IMG/VR virus record: IMGVR_UViG_3300036792_000176
Location: 1 to 64,000 of that record
Length of the DNA stretch: 64,000 bases
Direction: 5' to 3' (one strand)
DNA from: a virus
Made by a program: the position numbers and the translations under genes. Below, one piece after another: positions 24,115 through 31,955 of this stretch. Within the stretch, counting starts at the first letter, position 1; each line of letters starts with the position of its first letter. The notes under the pieces were generated by a model. The model worked only from the letters and a program-made list of their open reading frames with translations. It was not told where the DNA came from and did no database searches.

Positions 24115-24269
24115 AGTACCGCACGATGGGCGTGGACGGCATCTACGGCAGTGATGTCGAGGCCGACACGGACGAGGAGGCCATCAGCAAGGCGACCGCC
24201 ATGGGCTACGATGTGCTGGACGTCACGGACAGCATGCAGGGCCCGCTACTGATAATCGAGGGAGACTAG
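24111..24269 (+). CDS. Very small acidic protein (52 aa)
   Basis: GTG with AGGAGG upstream, coupled to the previous gene. VKYRTMGVDGIYGSDVEADT then EEAISKATAMGYDVLDV: a ferredoxin-like beta-alpha-beta pattern. Function unknown. Confidence 0.5.
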   Translation: MKYRTMGVDGIYGSDVEADTDEEAISKATAMGYDVLDVTDSMQGPLLIIEGD

Positions 24270-24270
24270 C

Positions 24271-24705
24271 ATGAACTACACCCAGGACCTGATCAACATG
24301 ATGCAGGGCAAGGTGACGCGAGGAGAGATGTCCAAGGAGGAGGTCGTAAAAATCCTCCAGTTCGCGCTCACCAACCTGCCGCATGAGGACGTCATCGACG
24401 CCATCAACGCCGAGTGGTACCTGCCCGAGCGGCAGGCGATCGCGGCCGGAATCACAGCCGAGAATGTCGAGACGCACCCCGTGATGCGCAAGGCGATCAA
24501 GGCGGCCGAGGAGGCTTTCCAGGACGATATGACGCCTGCGAGTGCGTACATGGCGATGTTCAAGGCTGCGTTCATCGTCGCCAAACAGCACGATCTCTCG
24601 GACGAAGATGCGACCGTGATAGCAACCTCGGCTGCCACTGACGGGCAGTCTGACTCCGGTGAGGGCTACAAGAACTTCATCGCGCCCCGCAAGAAGCGGT
24701 CATAA
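24271..24705 (+). CDS. Helical hypothetical protein (144 aa)
   Basis: Helix-rich throughout (SKEEVVKILQFALTNLPHED, TPASAYMAMFKAAFIVAKQH) with a polar basic tail (FIAPRKKRS). It starts one base after the previous stop and is followed by a strong hairpin. Function unknown. Confidence 0.6.
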   Translation: MNYTQDLINMMQGKVTRGEMSKEEVVKILQFALTNLPHEDVIDAINAEWYLPERQAIAAGITAENVETHPVMRKAIKAAEEAFQDDMTPASAYMAMFKAAFIVAKQHDLSDEDATVIATSAATDGQSDSGEGYKNFIAPRKKRS

Positions 24706-24736
24706 GCGGATCGTATAACCGCAGGTCAGAGGCACA

Positions 24737-24775
24737 CTGCAGGGATCGTCGGCACTCCGTCGGCGGTCCCTGCAG
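24737..24775 (+). terminator. Hairpin CTGCAGGGA/TCCCTGCAG
   Basis: 9-bp perfect stem 32 bp after the 24705 stop; outer bases GCACA and GTGTGC can extend it past a bulge. The sequence AACCGCAGGTCAG before it recurs in similar form after the winged-helix gene (23569). Confidence 0.55.
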
Positions 24776-24798
24776 CACGTGTGCACCCGCGGAATCCT

Positions 24799-24824
24799 TT
24801 AGCGCCGCTAATTACCTAGGCTAA
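24799..24824. promoter_or_regulatory. 26-bp palindromic operator, copy B
   Basis: TTAGC-N3-GCTAATTACC-N3-GCTAA; one arm base differs from copy A. It is about 165 bp upstream of the second winged-helix gene. Confidence 0.6.
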
Positions 24825-24911
24825 CGATCTCGACGACTGCTGACTCCGATGCATCTGGCTCTGAGATCAGCCCGTCCTCTGCTCCACTCGGGACTCCAGT
24901 GCACGGAATCG

Positions 24912-24937
24912 TTAGCCGAGGTAATTATCCGCCCTAA
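24912..24937. promoter_or_regulatory. 26-bp palindromic operator, copy C
   Basis: TTAGC-N3-GGTAATTATC-N3-CCTAA, a weaker copy with two changed arm bases. It ends 18 bp before the -35 of the promoter for the gene at 24990, a position suited to autoregulation. Confidence 0.55.
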
Positions 24938-24954
24938 CGAATGCCTGGGCCAGG

Positions 24955-24983
24955 TTTGTACCTCCCACGAGGTAAGGTATACT
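24955..24983 (+). promoter_or_regulatory. Predicted promoter for a leaderless regulator gene
   Basis: TTTGTA (24955-24960), 17 bp, TATACT (24978-24983), then six bases to the ATG. No Shine-Dalgarno is present. Confidence 0.6.
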
Positions 24984-24989
24984 AGTTTC

Positions 24990-25310
24990 ATGGACAACGA
25001 ACTCATGTCATTCGAGCAGAGCACCGATCTCAACACCGGCTATGTCGAGCAGACAGAAGAGCCGCGCGCTGCCGGTACGAGGGGCCCGCTCGCTGTCAGA
25101 CAGGCCGAGATACGTGGAGCACTCAAGGCTATGTTCTACATGAAGAGCGTCTGGAGGGCAAATGAGGCCCATGAAACGCTCCAGAACATCGGAATAGTCG
25201 CAAGTCCGAGGGTGATAAACATGGTAAAACGGGAGCTTGGCGTGAAAAGCGTAGCCGTTCACGTCCTTGGAGAACCAGGTGCAAAGCACTGGAATTGGGT
25301 AATGGACTAG
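24990..25310 (+). CDS. Leaderless winged-helix regulator (106 aa)
   Basis: Acidic N-terminal ~33 residues followed by the winged-helix module shared with 23309 and the primase-helicase: SVWRANEAHETLQNIGIVAS, then PRVINMVKRELGVKSVAVHV and a final GAKHWNWVMD, nearly identical to the primase end (GTTGWNWVMD). The ATG is 6 bp from a -10 box and two operators lie upstream, so it probably controls its own promoter. It borders the candidate origin, so a role in initiation is also possible. Confidence 0.65.
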   Translation: MDNELMSFEQSTDLNTGYVEQTEEPRAAGTRGPLAVRQAEIRGALKAMFYMKSVWRANEAHETLQNIGIVASPRVINMVKRELGVKSVAVHVLGEPGAKHWNWVMD

Positions 25311-25730
25311 TGAGAATTTCTTCTGCGTGAGTTAGAAGGTAAAGTTTCCGGACTGTGTCCTTATATACCTACTACTCCCACTACTATAGTTACTGTATAT
25401 CCTTACTTATGATACGCGGGAGGGCCTGCGGCGATACCACTTCACCCAGCCCCCGAAATCATATATGACACCCCAAACATGAGATTTCAGTAGTGGTAGT
25501 AGTGGCGGTAGTAGAGATATAAGGACATCACCCCGAAACTCGTACTCCTTACCCCGCCATACGCCCCCCAACCGGAAGCAATCACGCCCAACCGGAACCA
25601 ACCCGTATCAACCGGAACGAGCACAAATCCACCAGCGATCAACCCTCAGCCATCCGCGCCGACCCGAACAGCCGTACCCGAACTGAACAGCCGTACCCCG
25701 CTACTGCACGTAGGCACCCGCCCCCGAATG
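25311..25730. other. Candidate replication origin (AT-rich, inverted repeat, iterons)
   Basis: No gene in ~600 bp. The left part (25350-25420) is AT-rich for this genome. A 31-bp inverted repeat (25356-25386 and 25497-25527; 27 of 31 positions pair) spans 110 bp. Then CAACCGGAA occurs at 25569, 25589 and 25609, exactly 20 bp apart, and GAACAGCCGTACCC at 25666 and 25685. AT-rich DNA plus iterons next to a replication-type DNA-binding gene is the usual iteron-origin layout. Inference only. Confidence 0.5.
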
Positions 25731-25768
25731 CTAACTCAAAGTAGTCGACGGAAAGGCTCCTATACGGG

Positions 25769-25798
25769 TAGCCATACCGGGTAGCACTACGGTATACT
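25769..25798 (+). promoter_or_regulatory. Predicted promoter
   Basis: TAGCCA (25769-25774), 18 bp, TATACT (25793-25798). It is the only clear promoter ahead of the 25940 gene, implying a leader of ~135 bases that contains a GCCTCCCCCGCCG/CGGCGGGGGAAGC hairpin (25810-25842). Confidence 0.55.
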
Positions 25799-25939
25799 GT
25801 TCATATCGGCCTCCCCCGCCGGTAAGCGGTACGGCGGGGGAAGCTGAGCCAACGGGAAACCGACAGGACACCCCGGCCCCGACAGACCAAACCGCAACAC
25901 CCCAGCCCCACAATGGGCACCAAGAGGAAGAAGAACAAA

Positions 25940-26932
25940 ATGTCCACTGTCATCGAGTGCGAGGGCGCAGGCCAGGCCTGGTCCTACCTCCTCCAGGACT
26001 CCAACGGCAACTCCGTCGACCCCCGGACCGACAACGACACCAAGACCAAGACCACCACCCAGCTCCCCGGCTGCCCGGTCTGCCTGCTCACGGCCAAGGA
26101 CCTCAAGATCAAGGTCAGCCGCAAGAACGGCAAGCTCTCCCCCATCCACATCCCCGAGCACATGGTCGAGGTCCCAGGCGACGAGCTGCTGTTCATGCTC
26201 ATCAACGGCGAGTTCGATGTCCACGTCAAGGGCTGCAACCGGATCAAGGCCCAGCTCAAGAAGAGCGACTACGAGCGCCCCGGCACCGTCCTGGCCACCG
26301 ACCCCCACGACCTGGTCACGCAGCTGTGGGATGACATCATCCCCGAGGCCTGGGTTCAGGAAGAGGACCCGGAGGGCACCCCCGAGGTGCGCGACCCCGA
26401 GACCGACGAGCTGCTCAGCCCGATCAACCCCACCGACGAGTGGCTCGAGAAGCACAACTACTACAGCGCCACCGGCATCCACACCTGCGTCGCCAAGCTC
26501 GGCGGCGAGTGGGCCAACGGCACCGGCGCCAAGGGCAAGGCCAAGTCCAACGGCGGCGCGTCCCGTCAGGCCAAGCGGGACCTGGCGCTGGTCCTCGTCG
26601 AGGCCATGGCGCAGGCGATCAAGGAGCTCCAGGACGACCCGGCCAACGACCCGAACAAGATCATCCCCACCCTGGGATACGAGGAGGCTCGCCAGGTCGT
26701 CGCTCAGTGGATCCACCACTTCCCCGCCAACCGCGACGAGTGGATCAACCACCTCCCCCGCCCCAACCGCTCCGACTGGATCACCGAGTCGGAGGCTGCC
26801 GGCACCCAGACCAGCGACGAGACGGACGACGACACGAACAGCGACGCCGACGCCACCGACGAGGACGAGCTGGACGAGAACCAGAACGACGAGGACACGG
26901 ACCAGGAGGACGAGGACGACGCCGAGGAGTGA
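25940..26932 (+). CDS. Acidic-tailed protein sharing a domain with 17761 (330 aa)
   Basis: ATG at 25940 chosen because AGAGGAAG precedes it; an ATG 27 bp upstream has no ribosome site. N-terminal half with GCPVCLLTAKDLKIKV and ELLFMLINGEFDVHVKGCNR. Residues ~205-290 repeat the domain of the 17761 protein, ending QWIHHFPANRDEWINHLPRP. The last ~45 residues are almost all D/E/N/T. Codon use is extremely C-rich, as for a strongly expressed gene. Followed by a strong terminator. Family not recognised. Confidence 0.7.
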   Translation: MSTVIECEGAGQAWSYLLQDSNGNSVDPRTDNDTKTKTTTQLPGCPVCLLTAKDLKIKVSRKNGKLSPIHIPEHMVEVPGDELLFMLINGEFDVHVKGCNRIKAQLKKSDYERPGTVLATDPHDLVTQLWDDIIPEAWVQEEDPEGTPEVRDPETDELLSPINPTDEWLEKHNYYSATGIHTCVAKLGGEWANGTGAKGKAKSNGGASRQAKRDLALVLVEAMAQAIKELQDDPANDPNKIIPTLGYEEARQVVAQWIHHFPANRDEWINHLPRPNRSDWITESEAAGTQTSDETDDDTNSDADATDEDELDENQNDEDTDQEDEDDAEE

Positions 26933-26967
26933 CCGGCCAGCTCCACAGCCCATCACCCGCAAGGCAC

Positions 26968-27007
26968 GAGAGCCCGGTACGGCCAGAACACTGGCCGCCG
27001 GGCTCTC
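26968..27007 (+). terminator. Strong two-part hairpin terminator
   Basis: GAGAGCCCGG (26968-26977) pairs with CCGGGCTCTC (26998-27007) and GGCCAG with CTGGCC inside. It ends the 25940 transcript. Nothing gene-like follows until 27273; that gap holds many CCCTA/TACC runs and a possible TAGCTT-N17-TACCCT promoter at 27200-27228. Confidence 0.65.
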
Positions 27008-27272
27008 CGGCGTTCAGACGGACGCCAAAACCCGATATCTCACAGACTGCTGAATGGTGGAGCTCCGAAATAAGGCCGATTAGCCGTCCGCCCCTACCGG
27101 TACCCGGTAGGCTAGCCGCGCGGTCCGTACGGCGGAGCTCCCAAAGGATTCAGGGGTATCCACGGGGACCGCCCCGGTAAGCTACCCTACCCGGTACCCT
27201 AGCTTTACCACTCCGGCTGTAGTACCCTACCCCTTAGACCCCCGCCCCTACCCGAGAATAGGGCAGCAGGTT

Positions 27273-27515
27273 ATGAAACTGACAATCAGCATACCGATTA
27301 CTGAGGACATGCCGGCCCTCACAGAAACAGACCGCATCACCTACCCATCCCTCACCGCAACAATGATCCCCACCCAGTCTAACGCTGGCGGCCACCCGCT
27401 GTACGAGTTCACCGGCGAGGAGGCAGAACTCCGCGCATGGCTGGTGAACGAGTACGGCCTGACGAACGCAGAGGCCACAGCGGTCATGTGGCACACTGAG
27501 ACTGACAGGAACTGA
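27273..27515 (+). CDS. Hypothetical protein (80 aa)
   Basis: MKLTISIPITEDMPALTETD start, then EFTGEEAELRAWLVNEYGLT and NAEATAVMW. A weak AGCAGG lies upstream. Beta-alpha pattern; function unknown. Confidence 0.55.
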   Translation: MKLTISIPITEDMPALTETDRITYPSLTATMIPTQSNAGGHPLYEFTGEEAELRAWLVNEYGLTNAEATAVMWHTETDRN

Positions 27516-27521
27516 ACGATC

Positions 27522-27896
27522 ATGAACGTAACCAGCGACGTCAGCTATGACGACCCGGTATTCACCAGTACAACGTACGTCAACCCGAGCAGCGACATCT
27601 TTGGCCGCAGGGTGAGGGCCGACCTGATCGCAGCCACCGTCGTCAAAGACGGGACCATTAAACCCCGATACAACCGATACATCTGGGGAGTCACGTCCAG
27701 CGGCCTCCTGCGGTGCTACCTTGACTGGGACGGGTCCCGGAGCTGGTGTAGCATTGCGCCACAGTCACTCGATGATCACCACATCCCCCTCCCCATCACC
27801 TATCGCAATGCCGCCCAGCGCATCGTTCAGGTGCTCCACCCCCGTACCATGCGCATCCGCGCAATCGACCCCGCCATGATCATCGAGACGCTGTGA
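27522..27896 (+). CDS. Hypothetical protein (124 aa)
   Basis: Strand-rich with many aromatic residues (YIWGVTSSGLLRCYLDWDGS, SWCSIAPQSLDDHHIPLP). Compact beta fold likely. No family recognised. Confidence 0.55.
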   Translation: MNVTSDVSYDDPVFTSTTYVNPSSDIFGRRVRADLIAATVVKDGTIKPRYNRYIWGVTSSGLLRCYLDWDGSRSWCSIAPQSLDDHHIPLPITYRNAAQRIVQVLHPRTMRIRAIDPAMIIETL

Positions 27897-27930
27897 TGAA
27901 CACCCATACACACACTAACAAGAGGACACA

Positions 27931-28149
27931 GTGCCCGAGATAGAGTATGACCGAATCTACGGCTATCACGTCGGCGGCATCAGCATCACATTCGGGAGGG
28001 CCAGGCAGGATGAGAAGCACGGCCCGAGATTCTACGGTGCTGCCCTCAGCGAGGAGCAGCTCAAGCGAGGGCTCGAGACAGGGTTCGGCGCTACCGAGTC
28101 TGAGGCGGTCGCCGACATGTTCAGGCACATCCGCCCGATACACTTCTGA
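27931..28149 (+). CDS. Tiny hypothetical protein (72 aa)
   Basis: GTG after AAGAGGACACA. VPEIEYDRIYGYHVGGISIT then LSEEQLKRGLETGFGATESE: strands then a helix. Function unknown. Confidence 0.55.
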   Translation: MPEIEYDRIYGYHVGGISITFGRARQDEKHGPRFYGAALSEEQLKRGLETGFGATESEAVADMFRHIRPIHF

Positions 28150-28187
28150 CACACAACACACGCAGCACAAGAAAGAAAAGGAGCATC

Positions 28188-29081
28188 ATGGAAAGAGACC
28201 AGATCCCCCACACCGCTGATCGTATCATCCTCACGAACGGGCGGGAGATCGTTCACACCCACCACGCTACAAAGAGCACATGGCACATCGTGCTCGAGCG
28301 GGTAGAGCGCCTGGGCAGGGCACTCACCGACACCGAGATATCCGAGTTCATGCAGAGCGCCCCGGTCGCCCGCATCGAGCACACGGACAGCACATCCCCC
28401 ACCGAGTACTGGCGCGAGCTGGACGAGGACGCCAATACGCCGGACGTCATGGCTCTGCCCACAGACGCAATCAACGACGTCGACGAGGAGCTGGGCCTGA
28501 ACATCAGGAAGCTCACGCCGGAGGAGCTGGAGGCAGACCGCCTAACCTTCGAAGAGTGGCTAGGGCGCACTGGCCGAGGGTCTATGCAGGAGTTCATTGA
28601 CCGGGCCGTGAAGAAGGCCAATGACCGCTGGCGCAGGACCTGGTACCTAGAGACCGGCGGCTGCCCGTGCGAGCAGGGCCCCGAGTGCGGCTGCAGGCTA
28701 TGCCCCCAGTGCGGCCCCAACGGTACCATCGCGCGCAAAGACGCGGGTGAGATCGACAACGAGGCCGAGACGCTAGGAGCCCAGGCAGCCCACGAGGAAG
28801 CAATCCAGACAGGCCACCCCAGCGGCGATGTGTATCTGGAGGACATGCTGGATGACATGGCCCCGACCGCACAGAAGACGACCTACCCCGACTGGGTGGG
28901 CCAGATAGAGGAGGGAATGGCCCGCCCCGGGCCAGGACAGGCCGAGGACAACTACGTCTACCCCATGGAGTGCGGGCACGAGACGGACAGCCCGAAGCCA
29001 CTTGTAACTGGCGCCATCGTACACTGCTCAGTTCACGGACAGACGTACATAGCAAAGGGCGAGGGTGATGGCGACGTGTAG
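28188..29081 (+). CDS. Hypothetical protein with central Cys cluster (297 aa)
   Basis: AAAAGGAGCATC precedes the ATG. The middle (GGCPCEQGPECGCRLCPQCG) has seven Cys in 18 residues, a likely double zinc site. A second pair of Cys/His near the end (MECGHETD, VHCSVHGQ). N-terminal third contains HTHHATKSTWHIVLERVERL. No enzyme motif recognised. Confidence 0.58.
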   Translation: MERDQIPHTADRIILTNGREIVHTHHATKSTWHIVLERVERLGRALTDTEISEFMQSAPVARIEHTDSTSPTEYWRELDEDANTPDVMALPTDAINDVDEELGLNIRKLTPEELEADRLTFEEWLGRTGRGSMQEFIDRAVKKANDRWRRTWYLETGGCPCEQGPECGCRLCPQCGPNGTIARKDAGEIDNEAETLGAQAAHEEAIQTGHPSGDVYLEDMLDDMAPTAQKTTYPDWVGQIEEGMARPGPGQAEDNYVYPMECGHETDSPKPLVTGAIVHCSVHGQTYIAKGEGDGDV

Positions 29082-29712
29082 GCACTGGCCGTACTGCGTG
29101 GGCAACGGCCGTTACTGCTGGAAAGAATGCCCGCCCAATCCAATGCTGGACTCAGACAGGTATCCGGATGAAGTGCAGAGCAGAACAACGGAAGGGTTCG
29201 TGATGGCAGACAACGCATTCATCCTCCTCAGGATGATCCAGTCCTACGCCAAGACGCCAGACCAGAAGGCAAAGGCGAACGACTACTACGGCTACGTCCA
29301 GAGACAGGGGTACAACGCAGACAGACAGGTCGCGGAGCTGGCCAAGGTCCTGCTGACCGGCCTCGTGGACAGCAACTGGCCCTGGTCCCCGACCACAGAC
29401 CGCACAGCCAGGTACGGCGGCCCGCAGGGCGTCAACAGCCCCATCTCCCGTATCGACTGGGGTGCTAAGCCAGAGGAAGAGCAAGACAATGAGACGGTTC
29501 AGCCCGCGCACGACATTCCTGAGCTACGCCGGCAGTACCTGGAGATCATCTCGAGGAACATCACAAACGAGCAGATGTCCCAGGCCAACAAGTACTGGGA
29601 CAATACCATGCCGATACTCATGTCTGAGCTGTACAACATGACAAGGAACGTGTCAAGAAGAGCGGACCTACGTCAGCAGACGACTACCGAGAATACCGAG
29701 ACTACCGGGTAA
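29068..29712 (+). CDS. Hypothetical protein (214 aa)
   Basis: Overlaps the previous gene by 14 bp. A Cys-rich start (MATCRHWPYCVGNGRYCWKE) leads into helices (DNAFILLRMIQSYAKTPDQK) and a polar Asn/Thr-rich tail. Internal ATGs (e.g. 29203, MADNAFILL) are possible alternative starts. Function unknown. Confidence 0.55.
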   Translation: MATCRHWPYCVGNGRYCWKECPPNPMLDSDRYPDEVQSRTTEGFVMADNAFILLRMIQSYAKTPDQKAKANDYYGYVQRQGYNADRQVAELAKVLLTGLVDSNWPWSPTTDRTARYGGPQGVNSPISRIDWGAKPEEEQDNETVQPAHDIPELRRQYLEIISRNITNEQMSQANKYWDNTMPILMSELYNMTRNVSRRADLRQQTTTENTETTG

Positions 29713-29748
29713 GCGGGTACCTAGCCGCGCCTAGCCCTAGCCGTACCC

Positions 29749-29777
29749 TAGCCCTAGGGCCGTGCATACGGTAGGAT
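29749..29777 (+). promoter_or_regulatory. Predicted promoter for a leaderless gene
   Basis: TAGCCC (29749-29754), 17 bp, TAGGAT (29772-29777), six bases, ATG. The stretch GTACCCTAGCCCTAG ... TGCATACGG ... GATATACCTA is repeated upstream of the 32805 gene. Confidence 0.65.
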
Positions 29778-29783
29778 ATACCT

Positions 29784-30086
29784 ATGAACACCCCTAACGG
29801 GCCGAGCCCCGATAACAGCAGGATCGCCCCGACCACTCCAAAGGTACACCTGACGGTGGTCGGGGCGTACGGACGCCACTACGACGACAAGAACGCAGCC
29901 CTCGATGACTGGCAGAACGGGAAGGACTTCCGCATCGCGAGCGTCGGCCCTGACATGGGCCGGTACATGTCTAAGCGAGACACCGAGACCCGCCCCGAGC
30001 TGCACGTCTCGATCCGCTACAAGAGCATGGTGTACATCGTCGACACGGTCACCGGCCAGAGCACCGAAGACGACCACGAGTTCTAG
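29784..30086 (+). CDS. Leaderless hypothetical protein (100 aa)
   Basis: No Shine-Dalgarno; -10 box ends at 29777. Pro/Asn-rich start, then VHLTVVGAYGRHYDDKNAAL and YKSMVYIVDTVTGQ. Small alpha/beta pattern. Function unknown. Confidence 0.57.
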   Translation: MNTPNGPSPDNSRIAPTTPKVHLTVVGAYGRHYDDKNAALDDWQNGKDFRIASVGPDMGRYMSKRDTETRPELHVSIRYKSMVYIVDTVTGQSTEDDHEF

Positions 30087-30096
30087 GAAGGACAGC

Positions 30097-30336
30097 ATGG
30101 CGGGAACGCAGGATGGCGACGAGAGCATCTGGGAAGAGGCGACTCTGAACCAGATGCTCTCTGACCCTGACTTTGAGGCCGAGTTCGGACGCGAGCGAAC
30201 CGAGGAAGAGCAGATCGAGCACGAGATGTTCAAGGCTGCCACTATCCTCTCCGAGCCGAGCACACAGATGAGCGTGGGCCGCGATGAGCCCACGGACCCC
30301 GACGACCCAGACCCCGATATCTGCGAAGAGATTTAG
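30097..30336 (+). CDS. Acidic hypothetical protein (79 aa)
   Basis: ATG after AGGAAGGACAGC. Helical and very acidic (SIWEEATLNQMLSDPDFEAE), ending PDDPDPDICEEI. Possibly a DNA-mimic or adaptor by charge alone; no evidence beyond composition. Confidence 0.55.
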   Translation: MAGTQDGDESIWEEATLNQMLSDPDFEAEFGRERTEEEQIEHEMFKAATILSEPSTQMSVGRDEPTDPDDPDPDICEEI

Positions 30337-30373
30337 CACACAAAATCCCGAGGGGATAAGCAAGGAGAGCCCG

Positions 30374-31522
30374 ATGGGCAAGCAGGTGATAGCCTGTCCG
30401 CTAGACAGGATTGCGGAGCTAGCGGACAGGACGGTGTATGCGACCGAGGAAGCCAAGACGGTCGCCATTCTGGCAAGCGCATCCAGCCACGCGCTGGACG
30501 CTAGCCAGACACAGCCGCGCGTGCTGGTTACCGGGAAGACCGGCCAGTGCGGCAAGAGCACACTGCTGTACTTCGCAGAAAACATATGCCTCAACGGATG
30601 GTCATCAAACCCCACATCCTTTGCCCTCAGGGCAAAGTTCATCGAGGGGCCTGTGACAATTTTCATCCATGAGCTGAGCAAGATATTCGGCGAGAACGGA
30701 CTGCGTGGCGCGACGCACCCGGTGTACCAGATAGCCTGCGACGGCTACTCGGTGAAGGGCAAGCTGAGCCTGTCAAATGGCACAGCTCAGGACATCAGCT
30801 GCTACGGCGTCGCCTTCTTCGCGGGCATCAAGAAGGCCGCTCCAGACGACCTGCGTTCCCGCTGTATCATAATCGAGATGGCCCCGAAGCCGGAGAGCAT
30901 GTATCTCGAGGACATACTGGACGAGGACGTTGAGGCCGAGGCGCTGGAGCTACAAGATGTGCTGCACGCCTGGGTACGCTCCGAGATCAAGAACCTGAAG
31001 GCGTACAACAAGGCGCTGAGGGGAGTTCACCCCCGGCTTACAAGCCGCAAGGCCCAGATATGGGGTCCGCTGTACGCCATAGCTAAGGCCGCCGGTCCCG
31101 TGTGGGTAGCACGCTGGCGGCGCGCGTTCGAGATGCTGGCTCTGGACGACGCGAGCCGCGCGCCGCTTATGCCGGAGCAGAAGATAGTCCGGGACGCCGG
31201 AGCGCTCATCCGCAGTAGGCCGGAGGATTCCGTCGAGCCGTACCTGACTAGCCGCGAGCTGCTGGAGTTCTGCCGCAACGTGGACGAGCGACTCTATCCC
31301 CGGCTCAGCGACTACAAGATGGCCGTGCTGATGGCCCGGGGCCTCGGCAAGACCAACACGCTCACATTCCCCGACCGGCACACGCAGAAGGGCTGGTATG
31401 TCTGCGAGGTCATGGAGATCGTTAAGGAGCAGGAAGCCGCACTCGAGCCCGACGAGGAGGAGATCCCCGAGCCAGACGAGTACGACACATTCTTCGACGA
31501 TGTGGACGAGGAGGTGGCGTGA
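30374..31522 (+). CDS. DUF3631-like P-loop ATPase
   Basis: AAGGAGAGCCCG precedes the ATG at 30374. Residues ~48-65 (RVLVTGKTGQCGKSTLL) are a P-loop with the CGKST form of DUF3631 proteins. Later come IFIHELSKIF (Walker B-like position, without the usual DE), GVAFFAGIKKAAPDDLRSRC and IIIEMAPKP, the sensor/arginine region of that family. C-terminal ~50 residues are acidic. DUF3631 modules are usually attached to primases or helicases; here it is free. Probable helicase or ATPase in replication or defence evasion. Confidence 0.65.
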   Translation: MGKQVIACPLDRIAELADRTVYATEEAKTVAILASASSHALDASQTQPRVLVTGKTGQCGKSTLLYFAENICLNGWSSNPTSFALRAKFIEGPVTIFIHELSKIFGENGLRGATHPVYQIACDGYSVKGKLSLSNGTAQDISCYGVAFFAGIKKAAPDDLRSRCIIIEMAPKPESMYLEDILDEDVEAEALELQDVLHAWVRSEIKNLKAYNKALRGVHPRLTSRKAQIWGPLYAIAKAAGPVWVARWRRAFEMLALDDASRAPLMPEQKIVRDAGALIRSRPEDSVEPYLTSRELLEFCRNVDERLYPRLSDYKMAVLMARGLGKTNTLTFPDRHTQKGWYVCEVMEIVKEQEAALEPDEEEIPEPDEYDTFFDDVDEEVA

Positions 31523-31692
31523 TGCCGGATGATGGAGACAATAACACAGTCGGAGAACTGATAAGGGCTCTGCGCAAGATCGACAGGAGTAAGATCGTAG
31601 TCTTGCAGGGGTGCGACTGCCTTAATGAGTGGGACGGTCGGGTAACAGAGAACGACAAGCCGAACGAGATAGTGCTGAGGATCGACGGATAG
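31522..31692 (+). CDS. Very small protein (56 aa)
   Basis: ATG overlaps the last base of the previous stop (TGATG). Peptide MPDDGDNNTVGELIRALRKI then KIVVLQGCDCLNEWDGRV. Reads as a helix-strand-strand unit. Function unknown. Confidence 0.52.
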   Translation: MPDDGDNNTVGELIRALRKIDRSKIVVLQGCDCLNEWDGRVTENDKPNEIVLRIDG

Positions 31693-31700
31693 GAGAAGCT

Positions 31701-31955
31701 GTGCCAACACCGACTGGCCTGCCAAAGGTGGGCGAGGTCTGGGAGAGCACCAGGAAACTCCCAGGTCAGAAGACAAACGTCCAGCGGTTCGTCGTGCTAG
31801 AGCGCGGGCGTGGCGACTACTGGTCTATGCGCGTGTACATTCCTGGGAAGGGCGTTAGCCTATGGGTCGATCCGGCTTACCAGATGAAGATGGGCGAGCT
31901 GAAGTACATCGGCCCGGCGAATGCTGAGATCAAGAAGAAGCTGGGTCTGAAATGA
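31701..31955 (+). CDS. Small protein, SH3-like pattern (84 aa)
   Basis: GTG after AGGAGAAGCT. VGEVWESTRKLPGQKTNVQR then FVVLERGRGDYWSMRVYIPG: strand-loop-strand order typical of small SH3-like barrels; similar in layout to the first half of the 45804 protein (GQVWRWKGMKCLVQRVAIDG). Stop overlaps next ATG (ATGA). Confidence 0.55.
   Translation: MPTPTGLPKVGEVWESTRKLPGQKTNVQRFVVLERGRGDYWSMRVYIPGKGVSLWVDPAYQMKMGELKYIGPANAEIKKKLGLK

Noticed and set aside
25787-26962. 391-codon minus-strand open frame opposite the 25940 gene
   Set aside because: It is a shadow: the plus gene has strong third-position C bias, which removes stops from the opposite strand. The translation is Val/Leu/Gly-rich without domains.
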